From positions 4,528,001 through 4,588,000 of the forward strand of contig OX442323.1 of assembly GCA_949358305.1 (NCBI GenBank): DNA of 60,000 bases, written 5' to 3'. The notes below the pieces were generated by a model that did no database searches, was not told the origin of the DNA, and was given only the letters and a program-made list of their open reading frames with translations. The DNA is from Strigamia acuminata (lineage: Eukaryota > Arthropoda > Chilopoda > Geophilomorpha > Linotaeniidae). Of this stretch, positions 53,348 through 60,000 are shown one piece after another. Position numbers and translations under genes: made by a program. The first letter of the stretch is position 1, and each line of letters begins with the position of its first letter.

Positions 53348-53447
53348 ACACCTTGCGCAGAAAGTTCGACTTTATTGAGCGATTAAGCGAGAGGCCAGTA
53401 AGTAAAACTGCTTAACATTGTGTTTCGACTTAGAAGTTGGATAATTT

Positions 53448-53645
53448 ATGATGGACGAACAAATATCTTTGTCCGATTTGGATACTAAGTTAACAGAGGA
53501 GGACGAAACGACGATAGATAAGCGAGTCGGAATGACATCACGACAAACTTATGATTTAAGAAGTCGATTTGCGTTGGAAATCATCAAAGATCATCTGATA
53601 ACCTTCGAAGAGGATGCGACAATTGAAGAAATCGAAGAAGACTAA
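53448..53645 (+). CDS. Gypsy-2 small third ORF
   Basis: The 65-codon ORF lies between pol and the 3' LTR. It is acidic (MMDEQISLSDLDTKLTEED) with a basic patch RQTYDLRSRF. No signal peptide or transmembrane helix is seen, so it is not an envelope protein. It may be an accessory protein or a 3' fragment of a spliced product. Confidence 0.4.
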   Translation: MMDEQISLSDLDTKLTEEDETTIDKRVGMTSRQTYDLRSRFALEIIKDHLITFEEDATIEEIEED

Positions 53646-53957
53646 AATTGAAATTACAATTGTTACTTGTATAATTTTGTGTAAAATTTTGTTTTAGATT
53701 TTCTCTTGTGTATAGACAAACACGAAGAGTTTAATTTTATGTAATTGGCTTTTCCAAGAAAAGTATTGTTAAACTAAGAATTGAGGGATATAAAGGTAAT
53801 AGAACAATTCTCGTAAATTCTGTTAATAATTTTGTGAAAAGCAAGAATGATGTTGAAAGTTAGAAGTGAAAATGATAATCTCGAAGTAGAAATTTGGGGG
53901 TATTTTCATTTGAAATAATTTGAATTTTGGAGACCAAAATTTTTCAAAGGGGGGGGC

Positions 53958-54501
53958 TGTTACGAGCGCAGACCTCGCTGTACGACAGCGGGCCTAAACG
54001 CTCTGTTTAGAGAATTAATTCTGAAAGCTCTCACTAGGCACACTGGAGTTTCCAAATCCGCTCACCAGTTGTCACTGTGTTAATTATGCACAGGGCAACT
54101 GGACTAATCAATCAAGTAGAGCGGGGGTGGACCCAGAGTTTACCTGGTGAGCTAAGTGGGTTTGAGAGAGCAGAAATGTTCTGAGCCTCAAACAGTTAAC
54201 ATGGTAAGTAAAGGCTTCTGTGGACCAGCGCACACAGCGCTTGGTCCCACCCCGCCTTTCCAAATTCATAGAGATATAATTTGATTATCATTCTTGCTTT
54301 CTTGCTTTATGTTTATGTAAAATAAAGGATTATGTTTATCATTTGATTTTGTTAAGTTTGTAATAAGTCCCATAGAATAAAAGAGATTTATTTAAATGAT
54401 AAATCAGTTCTCTCAATCATTTCACCTAAAGGATTTCAAGGTCTTTGCTAAATTAATTAGCATTTGTTATGTGTGTGGATCACCCCAACCCACACGTAAC
54501 A
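53958..54501 (+). repeat. Gypsy-2 3' LTR
   Basis: It matches the 5' LTR along its full 544 bp by eye and is preceded by the polypurine tract AAAGGGGGGGGC. Confidence 0.95.
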
Positions 54502-55476
54502 ATATCCTTAAGTGTGAACAACTGATTTCAGATTTGTAGAACTTAGACTTTTAGAAAATCATAAGTTCTAGAAAAGTGGTGAACCACGCCTAACACCTAC
54601 GCAGACGATAAGTTTAAAATTTCAACGTTGTTTGAACTATTGATGCATTAGTCATTCCTAACTGAAGGTCTTTCGATCCAGCAATCATCTTCAGTGGTCA
54701 AAGCGATAATGTCATTTCGGGCCACGAAATCAGCACAGGGAGTCACGAAGCACCTGCAGTTTGGATGGCCCTGCCCACAGGAAAAGTAGGCTCGAAATTC
54801 ATTGACCTAGTTTGACAATAGATGTGACAATGCTCACTATTTTTCCCATGTGTATAATGTTCACAATCCATTTTAATCAGCGGTTTAATTAAAAGTTAGA
54901 CAAGGAAGTATATTTAAATTTAGCTGTTTAGCTGTTATTGCATCTTAATTTGTGGTGATCTAATCACTATGTAATAAATTTGATAACTAACAAAAGAACC
55001 CAGCAGTGCAAGAGAGATTTAGTTGAATAAATTGTGTGGGTTTTTTTAATTTATTTTTGAATTTTATCTAATTGTTCTTTAGTGCAGATGATCTGCTGGT
55101 GTGATAAAGCAACTATCCGTTTCACTCAAAATGTCTACTAGAGCCCAAAAAGAGTTCAGATTTGGGGCAATTACCATGACTAATCAGCTGACCATGAAAG
55201 CTTATAATTTTAGACAATTATTAAGCTCTCTTTAGACATTATTTGGCCAAAATATGGCCAAAATTTAAAATATCTTATTCATGTGGTTCCCTTGTTAGTA
55301 AATTTCTTACTTTGCTTGGGCTTTCCCCATAGATAATTTAATGAAAGCGATATTTAGCCGCCGCCGATATCTCATGTGGTCAGATAAGCTGCGAGCCATC
55401 ACCATCTGGTAGCAAACAGTCGAAGTTACTCGCCATTGAGAGATTTGGCACGGCGCTCGGCTCGGCAATTGTAATA
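54502..55476. other. Intergenic DNA, no gene seen
   Basis: AT-rich sequence between Gypsy-2 and the pogo-like MITEs at the 3' side of CD36 gene 4. I find nothing supportable. Confidence 0.4.
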
Positions 55477-55662
55477 CAGTCGAAACTCTTTATAACGAAT
55501 CGCGATATAACGAATTATCGAAAAACTAATACCGGTACCTAAAAATGGCTGGTTTAGTTGACTGGCCATAGAACACCATGTTAAAAAAATTTCGATATAA
55601 CGAATTCTCGTTATAACGAATCGATTTTTCGGGTCCCTTGCGATTATAAAGAGTTTTGACTG
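55477..55662. mobile_element. Pogo/Tigger-like MITE
   Basis: The ends CAGTCGAAACTCTTTATAAC and the inverse GATTATAAAGAGTTTTGACTG are flanked by TA. It is a shortened version of the element at 25573-26130. Confidence 0.75.
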
Positions 55663-55875
55663 TATAGAAATCACACATTGGAAACAACATGTTTAAAATC
55701 TTTGAATGAATGAAACCGTTAAATCCAACTAATATTTTTAATGGTACAATCTTTGAGTTTTGTGTAAAAAGGTCTAAAGCTTTTGATCTTATTTCTAGAG
55801 CATATCATCGACGGAAACGGGTGTTATTGATAGGATGGTGTACCTAAAAGACGGGAGGGGACAGGTAATGATGTA

Positions 55876-56040
55876 CAGTCGAACCTCGTTATAACGAATT
55901 TATTGTTTAATATAACGAATCATTAAAAATGGCTTGGTTGGTTGGTTAGCCATAGAACAAACACCATGTTAAAAAATTTTGATATAACGAACTTTCGCTG
56001 TAACGAACTGATTTCTGGGATTCCTTCTAAGAATATCAAC
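55876..56040. mobile_element. Truncated pogo-like MITE joined to the CD36 gene 4 3' end
   Basis: CAGTCGAACCTCGTTATAACG follows TA, and CTGTAACGAACTGATTTCTGGGATTCCTT is near the other end. The expected right tip is missing, and sequence runs directly into the last exon of gene 4. Confidence 0.6.
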
Positions 56041-56048
56041 TTGTTAGT

Positions 56049-59000
56049 CTATTTGTTGATGAAACGATTAATGACACTGCATAATAGAATGAATAAAATC
56101 CCACTTCCAACAGCTAGGAGCAAATAGCATACAATGTGATACAGTTTCTGCGGTTTGATTAACATTTCATCATAAATCTGTAACATCTTTGGGGACCAAC
56201 CGCCATACTAATAGCAAGTAATAATAGACAAAATTAGTTCTTTTGTACATTACTATAGTAATTAACAAACTTCATCTATCCATAAAATTGGGAAAAGCAT
56301 TTCAGTGAAATTTTTGTAATGTCTGAAAATTTAAAAAAAGGTAAATTATAGATTGAAAGAAAATGGGAGAATTTTACTTACGAAATATGAGAAACAGGTC
56401 GAACAGCTATATTTACTTGGAATCTTCTGTGGGCTCTGATAGTTACACCACTGATCTAAATATTAAAAAGGAAACATTTATAAATCAAAACTAGTACAGT
56501 ATACTCAATATGGAAAGCTGTGTGGACCGGACAGGTTTGTTGAAATAAATGGCGCCATTGAGACCATCGATAAAGCTTCGTTAAGAGGACATGGACAGAA
56601 ATTGAATATCATTTACATGTCGTCCGTCTAATGGAAAGTTATTGAAAGAACCAACCCATTGAACACAGGGAAGTTAGCCTCATGGCTGACGAGGTCGGTG
56701 TGCATTGCTATTCTGCAGTACTATGGCCCATGCGGCCGCTCATGGAGGACGTGGTGGATCCGACATCACAATGCTGAGCGTCACAGTGGTGCGGTTATAG
56801 TCATTTTAGCGACGCTCATTTTAGCGATTTTTACAAAAAAGTCCCATTTTAGCGATCACGTTTTAGCGACAATAAGGTAATTTTCCAGTAGTGATCGACA
56901 CGTTTTAGCGATGCAACATTTTAGCGATCGCTACGTTTTAGCGACGCGACACGATTTACCGCGACCAGCCGGCTCAAAAAAGTGGTTTGCATAAAAAAAC
57001 CAGTAAGGTTAGGTTCGCGGGGGGTCAAGGGGGGCTGCGCCCCCTTCTGGTTAGCCCTTCTTAGGAATTAAACCTAAACTATATGGTTAGGTTAATATTA
57101 GTGTTAGTATTAGTGCCGTTTTAGCGACCATCACTTTAGCGAACATGTCATTTTAGCGATTTTTGTGTCGCTAAAATGACATGTTCGCTAAAATGGTGTG
57201 TCGCTAAAATGACATGTTTGCTAAAATGGTGTGTTGCTAAAATGAAATCGCTAAAATGAAATCGCTAAAATGAAGTACGTCCCAGTGGTGAATATGGAGG
57301 AGGGTGGAGCAGTGCAGACAATGACTGCTCGCCCTGACTACAGGAACAACTCTTTCTTTCTCTCCTCAACTCCCTACATCACTCAGCTCCCTCCTTCCCC
57401 TCACTAGGTCTGTCCACACACAAGGGTAGGGCTGACCTCGGGGCCATTGCGTAAAATAATGCATTTAAAAGTAATATAATTGAAAAAGTGAATTTTACAA
57501 AATCTACTGTCATTTGCAAACCAATAGCATGCAAAAATGTATTACAAACAAAATGGATTCTTGTTAAACTCAATGCCTGCTGTGACATGGTTGCATTAAT
57601 AATATATTATAATTCTTAATATGATCGGAGCAACATGAGATGAATGTCATGAGATGTATGTAATAAGATGAATGTGATTGAAAACATTGTATTGTGTTGT
57701 TCCAAATTTGAATGAGTCATGTTGATGATTCAGGAGTGAGTGAAAAGGAGAACTGATATCAACTTGATTTGAGAGAGACACACTTCACTTCTCGCTGTGA
57801 CTCGCATGGATGTGTTTCCTTGTGTTTTTGCTCTGAAGACTTGAGCCCTGAATAATTATAGTGTTGTGCCATCAACAATGAACCAGACAGGAACTTTTTT
57901 CTCAGCTCTGAAGTCGGAAACGGGATTGTCTTCAGAGAAACCATAAGTAGAACTTTTTGTACAATGTGTTTTCTGGATGCTCTTTTCATGTCATTAACTT
58001 ATGTTTAATTAAATAATTCTGGTTTTATTACAATTTGGTTAAAGAAATAATTTGTTTCAATCACATTGGTTTACCAGTAACATGCTTTGGTAACTCGGCA
58101 TCGGCCGTGCATTACACTGCAGTAGAATATCCAAATTGTTAACTTACCGGTTCAACATCTAAAATAGTCCTGTGCAGCGCTTCGCTTCTCTTGAGACCTT
58201 TTACTGCTTGATAATAAGTATCATCACCTTGGTAAAAATGTGGTAGTGATATGACAAAAGGTGCTGTGCCTATACACAATGAAAGAACAATTTATATTAA
58301 AGATTGGCTGATGCTTTTGATTGTCATTGCAACATTTTACCTTGCTGGCATGCTGAGATGTCAAATACTCCAGATTTCAAACAAGTTTTGCTTGTATTGC
58401 AGTAACATTTGTTTTCAGGTACTATGTCAGGGGATGCCATCACAGAGGTGGGAAAGCGATAACTATATGCTTTAATCCCATGTATGTATTTCACACCTTC
58501 ATATTCCATGTGAGAAGACCTTCAATGAGGTTGCCAGGATTAATTATATTGCTAATCTTTTTGTTTGTTATAATTTCTTACCTGCAAAAATCAGCCTGAA
58601 ACACTTTGAGTGGTTCATGTGGTGGGCGAAAGGGTCTAAATGCTGTACCATCTAAGCAGACAGTGGAATGATTATCAGTTTGTAAGCAATTTGATATTTG
58701 ATCAGATTACCTGTTCCATTAAGCATATTGCAGTATTTAGAATCCCACCAGTTCAGAGAGCTATAAATCATTTTGAAATTATAATATACGGTTAAAGTCA
58801 GGAGGTACGACAATCAGAATCTACGTGTCAGAGATTCGAATCTTTCGTAGGATTCAGATGGGACTCGGTTGGGTTTCGGAAAGATTTAGATGATTATTTT
58901 AATAAAAAAGTCGAAAATATTTTAACTTTTGTCGAGTTGACCACACTGAGGGCGCCACCATGACGCCCACCTAGTGGGGAGACGATTTGCCCACACAAGA

Positions 59001-60000
59001 TGATCACCACGATGACGGACACTGGACAGCCATCCAGATGTCCTTCATTTTAAGGCCATTTTGTACAAAAAGTTTTTAAAAATTCTCGGCCCTCTTATGC
59101 AGTTGCACCGCTCGATAGTAAATTAAGTGGACCGGGGATAACTACTATTGAGAGTCTTTGGGCATTATTTAAGGGCATAAATTGTTTCGGCCCTAATTTC
59201 CCTGAACTTTCCACAGAATAAATATTGAATGATCCACCTCTTACTTTTCCCACTGAAAATTTTGTTTAAGGGCCTGTAAAGTTAGCTACCTTAAGTTATT
59301 CCATTTGTGTATTTGCATAAATTTTTCGGGATATTTATTTCCAGTGAAAATTGATAGTTCCAAAGACACATTTCGCTAGAAGAAATAATTAACATGTATA
59401 AATCTGTAGAAAAATAATTTAATTTTAAACAATACCCCATGTAACAATCCAAAAGTTCCATTAGGTAAAATCTTCTTTCCTGATCGTGCTTCCAAATACA
59501 TCATCAGCTTATCCTGGTATCCTTTGAATGTCATCTCATCCACTGTTTTTGTCACAAATGGGGTTGCGTTATACACTCTTATCATTTGAGGTAATACCAT
59601 TAGCTCTGCGATGTTTAGTTTTCCTTCTGTTAACATTGCCATACTCTGAAAGAAACATAGATGCATTATAATCTTGTCAACTCCAAGATAAGCCCCACTC
59701 CCATTGGCCAAGCCATTTCACTTGTGTAGTGATACCCCAAAATAGACCCAAACACCAGAATTGCATTACAACGTACAGACATTGTAATCGGTTACCTAGG
59801 TTAGGTAAAACCAGCCTAAAATCATTTCCAATTTTTTTTAATTCGGGGCCAAGATTGCCTTAACTGTAAGATCCTATACACTGTTACTCTGTTGGTTTTA
59901 CTTGATATTTACGGTCAAAGGGATGTTTAGTGTTGTCACGCTGTCCATCAATGATCCATTGGATAGACTCGGTACAAAATAATAGGTTTTACGGTTTTTA
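56049..60000 (-). CDS. CD36-family gene 4, exons 3-12, 5' part beyond the window
   Basis: Exons: from beyond 60000 to 59913, 59436-59645, 59290-59375, 58711-58760, 58582-58651, 58341-58519, 58148-58269, 56382-56455, 56271-56322, 56049-56207. All borders are GT-AG and phases match the other copies. Exon 9 has one extra codon (GTAPFV instead of GAPVV). Motifs: TPFVTKTVDEMTFKGYQDK, SLELSIFTGNKYPEKF, CYCNTSKTCLKSGVFDISAC, HFYQGDDTYYQAVKGLKRS, VRPVSHI. The last exon ends INRFINK soon after the helix, so the cytosolic tail is shorter than in gene 1. The N-terminal exons lie to the right. Confidence 0.85.
56500..56645 (+). pseudogene. Degenerate mariner-type transposase fragment (intron 9 of gene 4)
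   Basis: The stretch encodes NGAIETIDKASLR and then, after a frameshift, a TEIEYHLHVV-like end. It aligns with the fragment at 44224-44381. It is too short and broken to be functional. Confidence 0.4.
56792..57282. mobile_element. ATTTTAGCGA-box element, copy 2 (uninterrupted)
   Basis: The element starts CGGTTATAGTCATTTTAGCG and ends AATGAAGTACGTCC, flanked by perfect 8-bp duplications CAGTGGTG (56784-56791 and 57283-57290). At least a dozen TTTTAGCGA boxes or their inverse TCGCTAAAA are present, densest at 57120-57275, where head-to-head pairs form hairpins. It has no ORF. Confidence 0.85.
57291..58147 (-). other. Remainder of intron 9 of CD36 gene 4
   Basis: No element boundaries or coding sequence are visible. 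TGAGATGTATGTAATAAGATGAATGTGAT near 57650 is a short degenerate repeat. Confidence 0.4.
58761..59289 (-). other. Intron 5 of CD36 gene 4
   Basis: I see no element or gene. It is longer than exon spacing alone requires and may hold an unrecognised insertion near 58800-59240. Confidence 0.35.
59669..59815. mobile_element. TACTC-family MITE, copy G (one end visible, intron 3 of gene 4)
   Basis: The tip TATAATCTTGTCAACTCCAAGAT is followed by CTCCCATTGGCCAAGCC, ACTTGTGTAGTGATACC, AAACACCAGAATTGCATTAC and ACATTGTAATCGGTTACC. The other arm is not seen before exon 3. The arm contains the hairpin ATCTTG/CAAGAT. Confidence 0.7.

Larger units (their letters stand above)
47157..54501 (+). mobile_element. 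Gypsy-2: apparently intact Ty3/gypsy retrotransposon
   Basis: The 7345-bp element has two 544-bp LTRs (47157-47700 and 53958-54501) that look identical by eye and a 4-bp duplication ATAT on both sides (47153-47156 and 54502-54505). The order is 5' LTR, leader with primer-binding-site position, gag, pol in the -1 frame, a small ORF, a G-rich polypurine tract (AAAGGGGGGGGC) and 3' LTR. All frames are open, which suggests recent insertion. Confidence 0.95.

Noticed and set aside
56792-57282. CRISPR-like array from regularly repeated TTTTAGCGA boxes
   Set aside because: Spacing is irregular, boxes occur in both orientations, spacers are not unique and the genome is eukaryotic.
1-60000. Operon-like or biosynthetic cluster organisation
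   Set aside because: Genes are intron-containing and mostly tandem paralogues; spacing and strand changes show independent transcription units.

Overview
This window is an insect nuclear genome segment. The evidence is spliceosomal introns with GT-AG (one GC-AG) borders, arthropod-type gene families (BTB-kelch, a Toll-like receptor, CD36/class B scavenger receptors), short TTAGG-like runs and a very dense load of LTR retrotransposons and miniature inverted-repeat elements (MITEs). I cannot fix the order.

Layout. 1-1427: the 3' end of an LTR retroelement (ORF end, polypurine tract, about 1-kb LTR). 1428-3723: AT-rich intergenic DNA with a possible broken gene on the minus strand. 3724-5460: a BTB-BACK-kelch gene with a 13-nt coding first exon. 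6580-9783: a short Toll-like receptor gene with one intron filled by three MITEs. 11392-60000: a tandem array of four CD36-family genes, all on the minus strand and sharing the same 12-exon plan wherever visible. Gene 1 (18713 to 11392) is open throughout. Gene 2 (27044 to 20285) is a decaying copy with four independent lesions. Gene 3 (45371 to 29114) is open although its third intron is about 11 kb long because of four-layer transposon nesting that includes a 10-kb Ty3/gypsy element (Gypsy-1). Gene 4 (60000 to 56049) runs off the right edge and has a shortened C-terminus. A second, apparently intact Ty3/gypsy element (Gypsy-2, 47157-54501) lies between genes 3 and 4.

Because genes 1 and 2 are recent duplicates, each supplies empty sites for insertions in the other. 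That lets target-site duplications be read directly. The most unusual signals are: (1) a MITE family with a fixed TACTC tip, TA target duplication and a fixed one-sided core, but long inverted-repeat arms whose sequence is private to each copy or subfamily, nearly all folding into their own small hairpin; (2) an element with 8-bp target duplications built from repeated ATTTTAGCGA boxes in both orientations; (3) Gypsy-1, whose Pol carries four AT-hook-like motifs between RNase H and integrase, and which has a large unrecognised ORF downstream of pol and no gag upstream; (4) a canonical G GGA AAC slippery heptamer abutting the gag stop codon in Gypsy-2.

The host genes are not an operon. The CD36 genes presumably encode two-pass membrane receptors for lipid or other hydrophobic ligands. 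The Toll-like gene encodes a membrane immune or developmental receptor. Their proximity implies no shared pathway.
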